Translations under genes and position numbers: made by a program
Shown: positions 29,401-38,500 of the stretch, piece after piece
Layout of the letters: every line of letters starts with the position of its first letter
Position numbering within the stretch: the first letter of the stretch is position 1
The notes under the pieces: generated by a model
Told to the model about the DNA's origin: nothing
Database searches by the model: none
Seen by the model: the letters and a program-made list of their open reading frames with translations, nothing else
NCBI GenBank assembly: GCA_016787705.1
Contig: JAEUTP010000017.1
Location: 587,262 to 651,261, forward strand
From: Bacteroidia bacterium
GTDB lineage: Bacteria; Bacteroidota; Bacteroidia; B-17B0; Aurantibacillaceae
Reading direction: 5' to 3'
DNA length: 64,000 bases

Positions 29401-30252
29401 GTCAATGTGCTCGTCTTCTAAAACTGTTTCACGGTCCAAGATCACTTCGTTACGCTCAATAGATACCACTTCACCGGTATCCTCATCAACGAAATCTTCG
29501 ATCCATGTTTTAAGAACACGCGCGGCTAATCTACGGCCAACTTCACGTTTTAAGCCTGCTTTAGAAACTTTTACTTCATCAGCAAGACCAAATATCTCTA
29601 AAATTTGTTTATCGCTTTCAAAACCGATAGCACGTAATAATGTGGTAACCGGTAACTTTTTCTTACGATCGATATACGCGTACATTACATTGTTAATGTC
29701 TGTAGCAAACTCAATCCAAGAACCTTTAAAAGGAATAACACGGGCACTATATAATTTAGTACCGTTAGCGTGTCGGCTTTGTCCGAAGAACACGCCCGGA
29801 GAGCGGTGTAATTGGGAAACAATAACACGTTCAGCGCCATTTATAATGAATGAACCTTTTGGGGTCATGTATGGGATGGTTCCCAGATACACGTCCTGCA
29901 TGATGGGTTCAAAATCTTCATGTTCAGGGTCTGTACAATAAAGGTATAATTTTGCCTTTAACGGAACAGAGTAGGTAAGTCCACGCTCAATACACTCTTC
30001 AAGAGCATAACGAGGCGGGTCAATATAATAATCCTTAAATTCTAATACGAAGTTATTACGCGCATCAGAAATTGGAAAATTTTCGGCAAACACTCTGAAT
30101 AAACCTTCTTTTTTACGGTTTTCAGGAGTGGTTTCTAATTGAAAGAAATCCTGAAAGGATTTCACCTGGATATCTAAGAAATCAGGGTATTCGATTGGAA
30201 ATTTGTTGGACGAGAAATTAACTCGTTTTTGATTTTTTGTACTTGCAGCCAA
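26440..30252 (-). CDS. rpoB: DNA-directed RNA polymerase subunit beta
   Basis: A 1270-residue beta subunit. The rifampicin-binding region reads [20 protein letters not shown] followed by [12 protein letters not shown]. The residues equivalent to the classic Asp516, His526 and Ser531 positions are the wild-type Asp, His and Ser, so no common resistance change is present. Other landmarks are [11 protein letters not shown], the [14 protein letters not shown] active-site segment, and [24 protein letters not shown] near the C-terminus. It follows rplL across a 126-bp gap with two hairpins. Confidence 0.98.
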   Translation of the reverse strand: MAASTKNQKRVNFSSNKFPIEYPDFLDIQVKSFQDFFQLETTPENRKKEGLFRVFAENFPISDARNNFVLEFKDYYIDPPRYALEECIERGLTYSVPLKAKLYLYCTDPEHEDFEPIMQDVYLGTIPYMTPKGSFIINGAERVIVSQLHRSPGVFFGQSRHANGTKLYSARVIPFKGSWIEFATDINNVMYAYIDRKKKLPVTTLLRAIGFESDKQILEIFGLADEVKVSKAGLKREVGRRLAARVLKTWIEDFVDEDTGEVVSIERNEVILDRETVLEDEHIDFIADAGVKSIILHKQDVNTADFAIIYNTLQKDSTNSEKEAIEFIYRLLRNAEPPDEETARGVIDKLFFSDKRYDLGEVGRYRINKKLGLNIPMEIRVLTKEDMILIIKYLIELINSKTDVDDIDHLSNRRVRTVGEQLFSQFGVGLARMARTIRERMNVRDNEVFTPTDLINAKTLSSVINSFFGTNQLSQFMDQTNPLSEITHKRRLSALGPGGLSRERAGFEVRDVHYTHYGRLCTIETPEGPNIGLISSLCVYAKVNKLGFIETPYRTVTNGKLDVNKPVIYLTAEEEDQKNIAQANVDLDEKGNIKTKKVTSRYEGDFPILEPEKVHLMDIAPNQIASIAASLIPFLEHDDANRALMGSNMQRQAVPLLRPQAPIVGTGIEARVAEDSRVLINAEGEGIVEYVDAQSITIRYNRTEDEKLISFEGDVKTYKLTKFQKTNQSTCINLKPIVKKGDKVVKGQVLCEGYATQDGELALGRNLKVAFMPWKGYNFEDAIVINEKIVREDIFTSIHIDEYSLEVRDTKRGMEELTPDIPNVSEEATKDLDEKGIIRIGADVKEGDILIGKITPKGETDPSPEEKLLRAIFGDKAGDVKDASLRVSPSIKGVIVEKKLFSRAIKDKKAKAEEKPLIEKLDTDHEKNVYNLKLKLVDKLFVLVNGRTSQGVTNILGEEVIPRGTKFTQKLLERVDYSEVNPGNWTTDKDKNEQIERLLHNFLIQYNDYLGKYKREKFQITVGDELPTGIVQLAKVYIAQKRKLKVGDKMAGRHGNKGIVARIVKEEDMPFLEDGTTVDIVLNPLGVPSRMNLGQIYETVLAWAGQKLGLKFSTPIFDGATLEQIDEYTAKAGVPQFGRTYLYDGGTGERFDQPATVGIIYMLKLGHMVDDKMHARSIGPYSLITQQPLGGKAQFGGQRFGEMEVWALEAYGAANVLQELLTVKSDDVMGRAKAYEAIVKGDNIPSPGIPESFNVLLHELRGLALDITMD

Positions 30253-30299
30253 GGTATGTGTGAGGTTTAATTAATACAATTTTGTCTTTCCAAAGTTCG

Positions 30300-30361
30300 C
30301 TGTTTTTTTAAACTTAAAAAAACAGGTAAATAGCCCTTTTTAGTTAAAAAAGGCTATTTAC
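30300..30361 (-). promoter_or_regulatory. Tandem hairpins between rplL and rpoB (possible attenuator or processing site)
   Basis: In transcription order the first hairpin (30361-30326) has 16-bp arms built on GTAAATAGCC/GGCTATTTAC with one mismatch. It is followed at once by CTGTTTTTTT, a terminator-like U tract. That tract is itself the arm of a second hairpin, CTGTTTTTTTAA/TTAAAAAAACAG (30325-30300). In Escherichia coli the rplL-rpoB gap also holds an attenuator and an RNase III site. Partial termination here, reducing rpoBC relative to ribosomal proteins, is inferred by analogy. Confidence 0.65.
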
Positions 30362-30378
30362 AAGTCATTATAACAGAA

Positions 30379-30750
30379 TTACTTAATTTCTGCTTTAGCA
30401 CCAGCTTCTTCTAAAGCTTTTTTAATAGCTTCAGCTTCTTCTTTACCAACACCTTCTTTTACTGGTTTTGGAGCACCGTCAACTAGATCTTTAGCTTCTT
30501 TTAAGCCTAAACCTGTTAAGTCTTTTACAACTTTAACAACGCCTAATTTTGCAGCACCAGCTTCAACTAAAACTACGTCGAATGAAGTTTTTGCAGCTGC
30601 AGCGTCTCCGCCACCGCCACCAGCAGCTACTACAACTGCAGCAGCAGCTGGTTCGATACCGTATTGGTCTTTTAATACTGTTGCTAATTCTTGAACTTCT
30701 TTTACTGTTAAGCCTACTAATTGTTCAGCTATTGCTTTTATATCTGCCAT
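30379..30750 (-). CDS. rplL: 50S ribosomal protein L7/L12
   Basis: A 123-residue stalk protein (bL12). It has an N-terminal dimerisation region ([21 protein letters not shown]), an Ala/Gly-rich hinge ([11 protein letters not shown]), and the C-terminal factor-binding domain with [23 protein letters not shown] and [21 protein letters not shown]. Four or more copies bind L10 and recruit translation factors. It follows rplJ by 70 bp. Confidence 0.97.
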   Translation of the reverse strand: MADIKAIAEQLVGLTVKEVQELATVLKDQYGIEPAAAAVVVAAGGGGGDAAAAKTSFDVVLVEAGAAKLGVVKVVKDLTGLGLKEAKDLVDGAPKPVKEGVGKEEAEAIKKALEEAGAKAEIK

Positions 30751-30820
30751 TTTATTGGATTTTTACTTGTTAATTAATTTGTTTATTTAATTTTACTTAT
30801 TTGATTGTTTTTTCAACATT

Positions 30821-31315
30821 TTAAGCGGCTTTGTCTTCGCCTTTGTTCTCTAAAGCACCAATTACGCGTTGGATTGGAGATTGAAGTAATGCTACTACAT
30901 CTGCAATTAACTCGTTTTTAGATTTCAGACTAACTAAAGCATCTAACTGGTTGTCGCCCATAAATACCATTTGTTCAACATAAGCTGCTTTTAATGCTGG
31001 CTTTTTGTCTCCCTTACGAAATTCTTTAATGATCTTAGCCGGTGCGTTTGAAACATCGGTAAAAATTAAAGCTGTTTCGCCTTTTAATGCTGGTATTAAT
31101 TCGGCCAACTTACTGTCGTTAGCGCGCTCAATTGCTTTTTTAAGTAATGTATTTTTAACAACAGTTACCGAGATCTTTTTCTCGAAACACTGTCTGCGAA
31201 ATGCATTTACTTTTTCAACTGTTAATGTTGAACAATCTGCTAAATAGATCTTATCGTTGGCGTTTAATTTTTCAACCAACTGATCTATTACTTCTGTTTT
31301 TTCAGTTTTATTCAT
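30821..31315 (-). CDS. rplJ: 50S ribosomal protein L10
   Basis: A 164-residue L10 (uL10), the stalk base that carries the L7/L12 dimers. Recognisable parts are YLADCSTLTVEKVNAFRRQC, VVKNTLLKKAIE and the C-terminal helix ending QSPIQRVIGALENKGEDKAA. It is only 15 bp downstream of rplA, leaving no room for the long L10-binding leader found before rplJ in some bacteria. Autoregulation must then act elsewhere, or on the whole operon. Confidence 0.97.
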   Translation of the reverse strand: MNKTEKTEVIDQLVEKLNANDKIYLADCSTLTVEKVNAFRRQCFEKKISVTVVKNTLLKKAIERANDSKLAELIPALKGETALIFTDVSNAPAKIIKEFRKGDKKPALKAAYVEQMVFMGDNQLDALVSLKSKNELIADVVALLQSPIQRVIGALENKGEDKAA

Positions 31316-31330
31316 TTTTTAGCAGTGTTT

Positions 31331-32023
31331 TTAGTTAAGTACTTTAGTATCGATGATAATTCCCGCGCTCATAGTGCTGCTTAAAGTAACTGATTTTACA
31401 TAAGTTCCTTTTGCAGAAGAAGGCTTTAATTTGATAACTGTTTGCAATAACTCATTCGCGTTCTCAGCAATTTTTTCAGCGCTAAAAGACGCTTTACCAA
31501 TTCCTGCGTGAATAATTCCCGCTTTATCAACTTTAAAGTCAATTTTTCCACCTTTTGAGTCTGTTACCGCTTTGCCGATATCCATGGTTACAGTTCCGGT
31601 TTTAGGGTTTGGCATTAAACCACGAGGGCCTAATACGCGTCCTAAAGCACCAACTTTACCCATTACCGAAGGCATAGTAATAATTACATCTACATCAGTC
31701 CATCCACCTTTGATCTTCTCGATGTACTCATCTAATCCTACGAAATCCGCGCCTGCAGCTTTAGCTTCTGCTTCCTTATCAGGAGTTACAATAGCCAAAA
31801 CACGCAAAGTTTTACCAGTACCGTGAGGTAAGGTAACAGTACCGCGTACCATTTGATTAGCTTTACGAGGATCAACTCCTAAACGGATCGCAAGATCCAC
31901 CGAGGCATCAAATTTAGTAGTCGTAATGTCTTTTACGATCTTTGATGCTTCAGCAACTGAATAAGACTTGCTAGCGTCGAATTTCGCGTTAGCTGCTTTT
32001 CTTTTTTTAGTCAATGTTGCCAT
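31331..32023 (-). CDS. rplA: 50S ribosomal protein L1
   Basis: A 230-residue L1 (uL1), the mobile stalk that releases E-site tRNA. Motifs are [33 protein letters not shown], the [14 protein letters not shown] signature near residue 130, and [18 protein letters not shown] at the C-terminus. In many bacteria L1 also represses its own mRNA by binding the leader upstream of rplK. It is 37 bp after rplK. Confidence 0.97.
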   Translation of the reverse strand: MATLTKKRKAANAKFDASKSYSVAEASKIVKDITTTKFDASVDLAIRLGVDPRKANQMVRGTVTLPHGTGKTLRVLAIVTPDKEAEAKAAGADFVGLDEYIEKIKGGWTDVDVIITMPSVMGKVGALGRVLGPRGLMPNPKTGTVTMDIGKAVTDSKGGKIDFKVDKAGIIHAGIGKASFSAEKIAENANELLQTVIKLKPSSAKGTYVKSVTLSSTMSAGIIIDTKVLN

Positions 32024-32060
32024 TTTGTTAAGCTTTTTTGTTTGTTAATAATTGATTTTT

Positions 32061-32498
32061 TTAGAAAGGTTTTTGGCCTGATACTGTTACACCCATACTG
32101 CGCGCTGTACCTGCTACCATGCTCATTGCCGATTCAATCGTAAAACAGTTCATGTCAACAATTTTATCTTCTGCAATCGTTTTAATTTGATCCCATGAAA
32201 TAGAACCAACTTTTTTACGGTTGCTGGTTGCAGAGCCCGCTTTGATTTTAGTGATCTCCAAAATCTGGATAGCAACAGGCGGACGTTTGATAACGAAATC
32301 AAACGACTTATCAGAATAAACATTAATAATAACCGGTAATACTTTACCAGGTTGTTGTTGGGTTCTGGCATTAAATTGCTTACAGAACTCCATAATGTTT
32401 ACCCCTTTTGCACCTAAAGCAGGTCCGATTGGAGGAGAAGGGTTAGCAGCGCCACCTTTAATTTGCAATTTTACAATTGCCGATAACTCTTTTGCCAT
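32061..32498 (-). CDS. rplK: 50S ribosomal protein L11
   Basis: A 145-residue L11 (uL11) of the GTPase-associated centre. It has the N-terminal [21 protein letters not shown], then [15 protein letters not shown] and the C-terminal RNA-binding domain ending [13 protein letters not shown]. The proline-rich [12 protein letters not shown] loop is the thiostrepton-region segment. It follows nusG across 215 bp that contain a hairpin (32545-32558). Confidence 0.97.
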   Translation of the reverse strand: MAKELSAIVKLQIKGGAANPSPPIGPALGAKGVNIMEFCKQFNARTQQQPGKVLPVIINVYSDKSFDFVIKRPPVAIQILEITKIKAGSATSNRKKVGSISWDQIKTIAEDKIVDMNCFTIESAMSMVAGTARSMGVTVSGQKPF

Positions 32499-32544
32499 TT
32501 TATTTTATTTATTTGTTTTTATTGTTGGTTTTTCGTTTTTAGTT

Positions 32545-32563
32545 CCGGTAACTACCGGGTTAC
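32545..32563 (-). promoter_or_regulatory. Hairpin in the nusG-rplK leader region
   Basis: CCGGTA (32545-32550) and TACCGG (32553-32558) form a tight hairpin. GTAAC (32548-32552) and GTTAC (32559-32563) give an alternative pairing. It lies about 50 bp upstream of rplK, where L1-responsive autoregulatory leaders occur in other bacteria. That role is inferred only from position. Confidence 0.35.
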
Positions 32564-32713
32564 TTTGAGTTGGAAGCAGCAAAGCACCTCTTAAAAACTA
32601 ATCCACCTTCAATGCGTTATTACTAATTAATAATTTATAAATCCTTAATTTAAAAGTTAAAAATAAGTTTGCCATTCTTTTAAATTTTGACTTATTACTT
32701 TTGCATTAATTTC

Positions 32714-33280
32714 TTATTCTCTTTCAACCTCACCGTAATTCAATTCAACTGGTGTTTTACGGCCAAAGATCTTAACGGTAACTTTAATTTTCTTTTTGTC
32801 TTCCATAACCTCTTCAATTACACCGTTAAAGCCATTGAAAGGACCATTTATAACTTTTACCGATTCGCCAACCACGTAGTTTGATGCTACAGTGCCTTCG
32901 CTTTCGGTTAATTCATCTACTTTTCCTAAAATACGGTTAACCTCACTAATGCGCATAGGTACCGGATCTCCGCCTTTTGTTTCACCTAAAAAGCCAATTA
33001 CACCGGTAATATTCTTAATAATGTGAGGGATCTCACCCGAAAGGTTTGCTTCAATTAATACATATCCCGGGTAAAAAGAACGCTCTTTGGTAGTTTTTTT
33101 ACCATTACGGATCTGGATCACCTTTTCCGTTGGAATAAGAACTTGCGATACAAAATCGTTTAATTTTAAACGTGTAATCTCAACTTCAATATATTGTTTT
33201 ATTTTTTTCTCTTGCCCGCTAATAGCACGTACTACGTACCATTTTTTGGTTGAGGTGTCAGTTTTTACTGTATCGGCCAT
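32714..33280 (-). CDS. nusG: Transcription termination/antitermination protein NusG
   Basis: A 188-residue NusG. The NGN domain has KKWYVVRAISGQEKKIKQYIE and RSFYPGYVLIEA. The C-terminal KOW domain has GESVKVINGPFNGFNGVIEEV. NusG binds RNA polymerase, links it to ribosomes or Rho, and affects pausing. It lies 16 bp downstream of secE, the conserved secE-nusG pair. Confidence 0.97.
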   Translation of the reverse strand: MADTVKTDTSTKKWYVVRAISGQEKKIKQYIEVEITRLKLNDFVSQVLIPTEKVIQIRNGKKTTKERSFYPGYVLIEANLSGEIPHIIKNITGVIGFLGETKGGDPVPMRISEVNRILGKVDELTESEGTVASNYVVGESVKVINGPFNGFNGVIEEVMEDKKKIKVTVKIFGRKTPVELNYGEVERE

Positions 33281-33296
33281 TTTAAATCTTTAAAAA

Positions 33297-33491
33297 TTAC
33301 TTAATAATGTCGTAAGCTTGTTTCATTAACAGATCAAACACCTTGTCCATTCCAAAAACCACCATGGCTATGATAACCGAAGATATCAAAACAACAATTG
33401 CGCTGCTTTGTAACTCAGGCCAGGTTGGCCAGCTAACTTTGTTAACCAGTTCATTTTTGGTTTCTGAAATATATGTTCCTATTTTGCTCAT
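33297..33491 (-). CDS. secE: Protein translocase subunit SecE
   Basis: A 64-residue SecE of the short, single-helix type. The amphipathic N-terminal segment (YISETKNELVNKVSWPTWPEL) precedes one membrane helix (AIVVLISSVIIAMVVFGMD). It clamps SecY in the inner-membrane channel. It sits between tRNA-Trp and nusG. Confidence 0.96.
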   Translation of the reverse strand: MSKIGTYISETKNELVNKVSWPTWPELQSSAIVVLISSVIIAMVVFGMDKVFDLLMKQAYDIIK

Positions 33492-33524
33492 TTTCTTTTC
33501 GTTTTTTAGTTACCCAATTCGTTG

Positions 33525-33595
33525 CACGGGTGGAGAGATTCGAACTCCCATCAACGGTTTTGGAGACCGGTATGCTACCATTGCACCACACCCGT
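33525..33595 (-). tRNA. trnW: tRNA-Trp (CCA anticodon)
   Basis: A 71-nt cloverleaf on the reverse strand. Acceptor arms are ACGGGTG and CACCCGT and the anticodon loop is CTCCAAA with CCA. The T loop is TTCGAAT. The 3' CCA is not encoded. It lies between tuf and secE. Confidence 0.95.
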
Positions 33596-33625
33596 ATGCT
33601 GTTTTTCCAAGTCCTTTTATAAATG

Positions 33626-33660
33626 GCAAAATGGCTTCCCGTTTAAGGGAGCCATTTTGC
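33626..33660 (-). terminator. Strong hairpin after tuf
   Basis: GCAAAATGGC-TCCC-type arms (33626-33640 and 33647-33660) pair over 14 bp with one bulged base. It sits 21 bp beyond the tuf stop and before tRNA-Trp. There is no clean T run, so it may be a partial terminator or an RNA-processing stem. Confidence 0.5.
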
Positions 33661-33681
33661 CTATATATTTATGACTATGGC

Positions 33682-34869
33682 TTAGTCTAAAATTTCAGTT
33701 ACCTGACCAGCACCTACGGTACGACCACCTTCACGGATAGCAAAGCGTAAACCTTTGTCCATCGCAATTGGGTTAATCAAGTTAACAGTAATAGTTACGT
33801 TATCTCCAGGTAATACCATTTCACGACCTGCTTCTAACTCGATTTCTCCAGTTACGTCAGTTGTACGGAAATAGAATTGTGGACGATATTTGTTTTGGAA
33901 CGGAGTATGACGTCCACCTTCTTCTTTTTTCAAGATATAAACCTCAGCTTTGAATTTAGCATGTGGTTTTACAGTACCCGGTTTAATGATAACCATACCA
34001 CGTTTGATGTCTTTTTTCTCAACACCACGTAATAATAGACCTACGTTATCACCAGCCTCACCGTAATCAAGGATCTTACGGAACATCTCAACACCTGTTA
34101 CAGTAGAAGATAATTTCTCAGCCCCCATACCAATGATCTCAACCGCATCAGCTGAGTTGATTACACCTGTTTCAATACGGCCTGTAGCAACAGTACCACG
34201 ACCAGTGATTGTAAACACGTCTTCAACCGGCATTAAGAATGGTTTTTCTTTATCGCGTGGAGGTAATGGAATGTAGCTATCTACTGCATCCATTAATTCC
34301 ATAATTTTATCAACCCATTTTGCATCGTTATTCAATCCACCTAAAGCAGATCCACGAATGATAGGAGTGTTGTCACCATCAAATTTGTAGAATGATAATA
34401 ACTCACGAACCTCCATTTCAACTAAGTCTAATAACTCAGCATCTTCAACCATGTCAACTTTGTTCATGAAAACAACGATACGAGGTACACCTACCTGGCG
34501 AGCTAAAAGGATATGCTCACGGGTTTGAGGCATTGGACCATCAGTAGCAGCTACAACAAGGATAGCACCGTCCATTTGGGCAGCACCTGTAACCATGTTT
34601 TTTACGTAATCAGCGTGACCCGGGCAATCTACGTGTGCGTAGTGACGGTTAGCTGTTGCGTATTCAACGTGTGAAGTGTTAATAGTAATACCACGTTCTT
34701 TTTCTTCAGGAGCGTTATCAATTGAAGAGAAATCACGAACTTCTGCAAGTCCTTTAGAAGCTAATACAGTTGTAATAGCAGCTGTTAAAGTAGTTTTACC
34801 GTGATCTACGTGACCAATTGTTCCAATGTTTACGTGTGGTTTGGAACGGTCGAATTTTTCTTTTGCCAT
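33682..34869 (-). CDS. tuf: Translation elongation factor Tu
   Basis: A 395-residue EF-Tu, the GTPase that brings aminoacyl-tRNA to the ribosome. G motifs are [10 protein letters not shown] near residue 19, the RGITIN switch I segment, [11 protein letters not shown] and NKVDMVED. Domains 2 and 3 follow, with [15 protein letters not shown] and the C-terminal [10 protein letters not shown]. It is downstream of four tRNA genes, an order shared with the Escherichia coli tufB operon. Only one tuf copy is in this window. Confidence 0.98.
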   Translation of the reverse strand: MAKEKFDRSKPHVNIGTIGHVDHGKTTLTAAITTVLASKGLAEVRDFSSIDNAPEEKERGITINTSHVEYATANRHYAHVDCPGHADYVKNMVTGAAQMDGAILVVAATDGPMPQTREHILLARQVGVPRIVVFMNKVDMVEDAELLDLVEMEVRELLSFYKFDGDNTPIIRGSALGGLNNDAKWVDKIMELMDAVDSYIPLPPRDKEKPFLMPVEDVFTITGRGTVATGRIETGVINSADAVEIIGMGAEKLSSTVTGVEMFRKILDYGEAGDNVGLLLRGVEKKDIKRGMVIIKPGTVKPHAKFKAEVYILKKEEGGRHTPFQNKYRPQFYFRTTDVTGEIELEAGREMVLPGDNVTITVNLINPIAMDKGLRFAIREGGRTVGAGQVTEILD

Positions 34870-34982
34870 AGTTGTTATTTTTTACTTGTTGTTTGTATAT
34901 ATTTTATTTTAATCTTTCACTTTTGTTTTGAGCTACTAATCGAGAGGTTTGCAATCGCAACAACCTCTCAACTTCTCTTAAG

Positions 34983-35054
<72 letters not shown>

Positions 35055-35273
35055 TTATTTGATCGTTTTTGGCCAAATAAACCTTAAAAACCTGCTCAAA
35101 ATTCGGTTTTTTAAAGAACGGTTGGCTTTACATGCCAAAAGTCCCGTTTTTTGGGACTTTCAAAAAAATAAAAAAACCGGTAAACAAGTTCTTTATCCTT
35201 TTGTCGCCTCTCGTACCAGGCGTATTTATCAACTTCACTCTCAATCTTTAACCCTTTATAACACAATTTTAAG

Positions 35274-35346
35274 AGCGAAAGACGGGTCTCGAACCCGCAA
35301 CCTCCAGCTTGGAAGGCTGGAGCTCTACCAATTGAGCTACTTTCGC
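35274..35346 (-). tRNA. trnG: tRNA-Gly (TCC anticodon)
   Basis: A 73-nt cloverleaf on the reverse strand. Acceptor arms are GCGAAAG and CTTTCGC and the anticodon stem CCAGC/GCTGG holds CTTCCAA. A 219-bp spacer to tRNA-Thr(GGT) contains a small hairpin (AAAGTCCC/GGGACTTT at 35138-35160) and nothing else recognisable. Confidence 0.95.
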
Positions 35347-35428
35347 TTATTATTTAAGATTTTTGATCCTAGACCCGAGATTTTAAATCTAAAATCGCTA
35401 ATCTGAAATCTTAAATTTCAATAGCCTG

Positions 35429-35509
35429 TGGGGACAGGAGGATTCGAACCTCCGAAGTCGAAACAACAGATTTACAGTCTGTCCCATTTGGCCACTCTGG
35501 TATATCCCC
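35429..35509 (-). tRNA. trnY: tRNA-Tyr (GTA anticodon)
   Basis: An 81-nt class II tRNA on the reverse strand with a long variable arm. Acceptor arms are GGGGATA and TGTCCCC (with one G-T type pair) and the anticodon loop is CTGTAAA. The T loop is TTCGAAT. Confidence 0.94.
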
Positions 35510-35521
35510 TTACAAAAAAAG

Positions 35522-35594
35522 AGCCGAAGAAGGGACTCGAACCCCCGACCTACTGATTACAAATCAGTGGCTCTACCAGCTGAGCTACTTCGGC
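35522..35594 (-). tRNA. trnT: tRNA-Thr (TGT anticodon)
   Basis: A 73-nt cloverleaf on the reverse strand. Acceptor arms are GCCGAAG and CTTCGGC and the anticodon stem ACTGA/TCAGT holds TTTGTAA. It is the first gene of the tRNA-tuf operon. Confidence 0.95.
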
Positions 35595-35634
35595 TTTTTT
35601 GTTTTTTTAAAGAACTGCCCTCAAAAAGGGATGG

Positions 35635-35665
35635 CAAAGGTAGTAATACTTTTTACTTTAACAAA
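35635..35665 (-). promoter_or_regulatory. Bacteroidota-type promoter for the tRNA-tuf operon
   Basis: On the reverse strand TTTG (35665-35662) and TACCTTTG (35642-35635) are 19 bp apart, a full match to the phylum consensus. It lies 40 bp upstream of tRNA-Thr(TGT). Confidence 0.8.
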
Positions 35666-35747
35666 ATATTTATTGAATTTTTTTGATGTTTTTTTTATTT
35701 TTTTTCTCTTTTTTTCTTTCTAAAAAATTCCGGGCCAAATATACGTG

Positions 35748-37085
35748 TTATTTTATAATTCTTAATTCGTTTGGAAAATAATTGTTTATGCGGTTTGGCA
35801 GCACTTTAGCCCATCCCAGCCCTTTGTTCTTATAAGTTATTAACACCAATCCTTTTACAGGAGAGTTATGTTCGAAATTTTCTTTTTTAAGAAATTTTAT
35901 AGCCTGCTCGTGATCTAATTCTAAAATAGGCACCGTTTTATTTAAGCTGTTAACTAAAGCCAGCTCATGATCAGGAACCATATCTTTTCCTTTTATTTCG
36001 CCTATTACAGCCCCGGCCTTCTTAAAATAAAACTGTTTTTCAAAAGCAATTAAAAAATTTAACGCCGCTGCATTTAAGATATGAAAGCGCTCATTCTTTT
36101 TTATGATATGATCATCACTCAATTCTAAAAACGGCGCCAGTATTGCCAACTCGGCTTTTGTAATTTCCAAGGATGATCTTTTTTTTGATTGGAATACAGT
36201 TTGTTCTGAGCCTGTTTTTCTTAATACTGCGCAGAAAAAACCTTCGCTTTTGGTTAAGTGCGGGTAAAACCTATATCCATGGCTCGTTTCAACAATACCC
36301 CAATCTTTATTGATCGTGATTGGAACGTATTCCAAATTATATTCGTTTATCATCCATTCTACAATCTCCTCGTCTTCCTCAACAGAGTAAGAGCAGGTGC
36401 TGTAAACCAAAATACCATTTTCTTTTAAAGTGGGTATAAGATCAGCCAGGATTTTTTTTTGGCGCACGCTGCAGGCAATCACGCTTTCTTCACTCCAGTA
36501 ATCCACCGCATCGGCCTGTTTACGAAAAAGTCCGCTCCCACTGCAAGGCGTATCAATAACAATAGCATCAAAAAAAGCACCCAACTCGTTAAATTTTTCT
36601 GTATCATTATTAGTAACTATGGTATTGGTAGCCCCCCATTTGCTTAGGTTCTCCACCAAAATACCGGCACGTGATTTTATAAATTCGTTGGCAATTAATA
36701 AACTCTCATTATTAATCAGCGAATTTATTAATGTGCTTTTGCCGCCCGGCGCAGCGCAGCCATCCAGTACTTTTACAGGTTTTGTAAGATCTACGGTTTG
36801 TTTTAAGACCAGCTGAATAAACATACTTCCTGGCTCCTGCACATAATAACAACCCGCATGAAATAAAGGATCGTATGTAAATGAAGGTCGTTCATTTATA
36901 TAATATCCTTCATCACTCCAGGTAACTTTATCATTCAATTCAAAATCAAGCTGTGTTTTTTTAAAGGGATTTAAGCGTATAGAGGTTATTTTGTTTTCTT
37001 CACTATGCGCTTCCAAAAAGGCTTCAGCATTAAAATGCGCTAACTTAGATAAGCTGTTTAAAAGTTGTTGTGGGAGCTTTACCAT
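35748..37085 (-). CDS. RsmF-like rRNA cytosine-C5 methyltransferase
   Basis: A 445-residue NOL1/NOP2/Sun-family methyltransferase. The SAM-binding motif is VKVLDGCAAPGGKSTLI near residue 105. The two catalytic cysteines lie in VIDTPCSGSGL near residue 180 and VYSTCSYSVEEDEE near 230. The C-terminal part ends in a PUA-like region (GLGWAKVLPNRINNYFPNELR), as in RsmF, which methylates C1407 of 16S rRNA. The exact target is inferred. It is divergent from recX. Confidence 0.88.
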   Translation of the reverse strand: MVKLPQQLLNSLSKLAHFNAEAFLEAHSEENKITSIRLNPFKKTQLDFELNDKVTWSDEGYYINERPSFTYDPLFHAGCYYVQEPGSMFIQLVLKQTVDLTKPVKVLDGCAAPGGKSTLINSLINNESLLIANEFIKSRAGILVENLSKWGATNTIVTNNDTEKFNELGAFFDAIVIDTPCSGSGLFRKQADAVDYWSEESVIACSVRQKKILADLIPTLKENGILVYSTCSYSVEEDEEIVEWMINEYNLEYVPITINKDWGIVETSHGYRFYPHLTKSEGFFCAVLRKTGSEQTVFQSKKRSSLEITKAELAILAPFLELSDDHIIKKNERFHILNAAALNFLIAFEKQFYFKKAGAVIGEIKGKDMVPDHELALVNSLNKTVPILELDHEQAIKFLKKENFEHNSPVKGLVLITYKNKGLGWAKVLPNRINNYFPNELRIIK

Positions 37086-37162
37086 ATTTAATTTTTAAAC
37101 ATTTTCTTTGTTGCGTGGATTTTTCAGAACACAAAGTAAAGAAATTATTGCTAAGCCCCGAA

Positions 37163-37606
37163 ATGGCCGAGCACAAAATAAAGCAGTGGTGCGCTTACCA
37201 GGAACGCTCGCAAAACGAGACCCGCTACAAACTTTACGAATACGGTTTAAAAGAACTTGAAGTAGAGGAGATCATCTCTAAACTAATAAGTGAGAATTTT
37301 TTGAATGAAGAACGTTTTGCTATGGCTCTTGCCGGCGGTAAATTCAGAATAAAGCATTGGGGTAAAATTAAGATCAAAATAGAATTGAAGAAACACAAGA
37401 TCTCTGATTACTCCATTAATAAGGCCTTAAAAAGTATTGATGGTGATGATTATATAAATATGCTTACTTTAGTTCTCGAAAAAAAAATAATCCAAACAAA
37501 GGTAAAAGAAAAACAAAAACTATTTTATACTGTTTTAAATTATGCCGTATCGCGGGGTTATGAGCGAGACTTAGCCAGCGACCAATTAAATAAATTATTG
37601 AAATAA
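37163..37606 (+). CDS. recX: Regulatory protein RecX
   Basis: A RecX-family protein of about 147 residues with repeated three-helix units: CAYQERSQNETRYKLYEYGL, then IISKLISENFLNEERFAMALAGGKFRIKHWGKIKIKIEL. RecX binds RecA filaments and limits strand exchange. I chose ATG 37163. The frame is open to 37070, overlapping the divergent methyltransferase, and a GTG at 37115 is an alternative that would add 16 residues. recA is not adjacent. It ends 6 bp before the SDR gene, so the two are probably co-transcribed. Confidence 0.85.
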   Translation: MAEHKIKQWCAYQERSQNETRYKLYEYGLKELEVEEIISKLISENFLNEERFAMALAGGKFRIKHWGKIKIKIELKKHKISDYSINKALKSIDGDDYINMLTLVLEKKIIQTKVKEKQKLFYTVLNYAVSRGYERDLASDQLNKLLK

Positions 37607-37612
37607 CATAAC

Positions 37613-38401
37613 ATGAATTTAGATCTTAAAAATAAACGTGCCATAGTTTGCGGGAGCACACAAGGCATTGGCAAAGCTGTAGCACTTGAGCTGGCCAACA
37701 TGGGCGCCAATGTAACATTAATTGCAAGAAACGAACAAGCCTTAAAAAGTACGAAAGCAGAATTAAGCAATAACGGTTCGCAGCTACACTCATATATATG
37801 TGCAGATTTTAGCGAGCCTCAAAAATTAAAAGAACTGGTTGAACAATTCATTCAACGTAGTGGTTTTGTGAACATTTTGGTAAACAATACAGGTGGCCCC
37901 CCTTCGGGCCCAATTACCAATGCTAAAACAGATGAATTTCTTTCTGCTTTCAATAATCATTTAATTTGTAATCATGTATTAACCCAGGCCTGTATGGAAG
38001 GCATGAAACAAAGTGGTTATGGCAGGGTGATAAACGTTATATCTACTTCCGTTAAACAAGCTTTACCAAATTTGGGTGTAAGTAATACCATTCGCGCAGC
38101 GGTAGGTAACTGGGCAAAAACAATGGCCAACGAGCTCGGAAAATTTGGCATTACAGTAAATAATGTTCTTCCCGGGGCAACTGCCACACAACGTTTATCA
38201 ACCATTATTGAAAATAAAGCATTAAAAACAAATGTAAATAGCAACGAAGTAAAGCAGGAAATGCTTCATGAAATTCCTCTTGGCAGGTTTGCAGACGCAA
38301 GTGAAGTGGCAAATGCGGTTGCCTTCTTAGCCTCGCCGGCAGCGGCTTACATTAATGGTATTAACTTACCTGTTGATGGGGGAAGAACAGCTTCATTGTA
38401 G
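37613..38401 (+). CDS. SDR family oxidoreductase with non-canonical active site
   Basis: A 262-residue short-chain dehydrogenase/reductase. The nucleotide-binding motif is CGSTQGIGKAV (residues 13-23) and the structural NNTG motif is present at 91-94. The catalytic Ser fits Ser144. The usual Tyr and Lys, 13 and 17 residues on, are replaced by Ser157 and Arg161 in VSNTIRAAVGNWAKT. A known SDR subgroup carries such an SNxxRAA segment, so it may be a specialised enzyme rather than a dead one. The C-terminal NGINLPVDGG is normal. Substrate unknown. It follows recX by 6 bp. Confidence 0.87.
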   Translation: MNLDLKNKRAIVCGSTQGIGKAVALELANMGANVTLIARNEQALKSTKAELSNNGSQLHSYICADFSEPQKLKELVEQFIQRSGFVNILVNNTGGPPSGPITNAKTDEFLSAFNNHLICNHVLTQACMEGMKQSGYGRVINVISTSVKQALPNLGVSNTIRAAVGNWAKTMANELGKFGITVNNVLPGATATQRLSTIIENKALKTNVNSNEVKQEMLHEIPLGRFADASEVANAVAFLASPAAAYINGINLPVDGGRTASL

Positions 38402-38500
38402 AAATTAACAATCGGGTGTTTATTTCAGTTAACGCACATGTGTTACTAAAACATTAAGTAGCAGGCAAAAGCAGGCAGTTACTTAAGGTATTTTAGTGCC

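Noticed and set aside
29327..29941. A 204-codon forward frame inside rpoB
   Set aside because: It lies wholly antisense to a highly conserved gene, and its composition (Ser/Thr/Arg-rich) is that of a reverse-frame shadow.
33343..33690. 115-codon forward frame across tRNA-Trp
   Set aside because: It spans secE antisense, a tRNA and the tuf terminator, so it cannot be a real protein.
35059..35406. 115-codon forward frame across tRNA-Gly
   Set aside because: It runs through a tRNA gene on the other strand and has no protein-like features.
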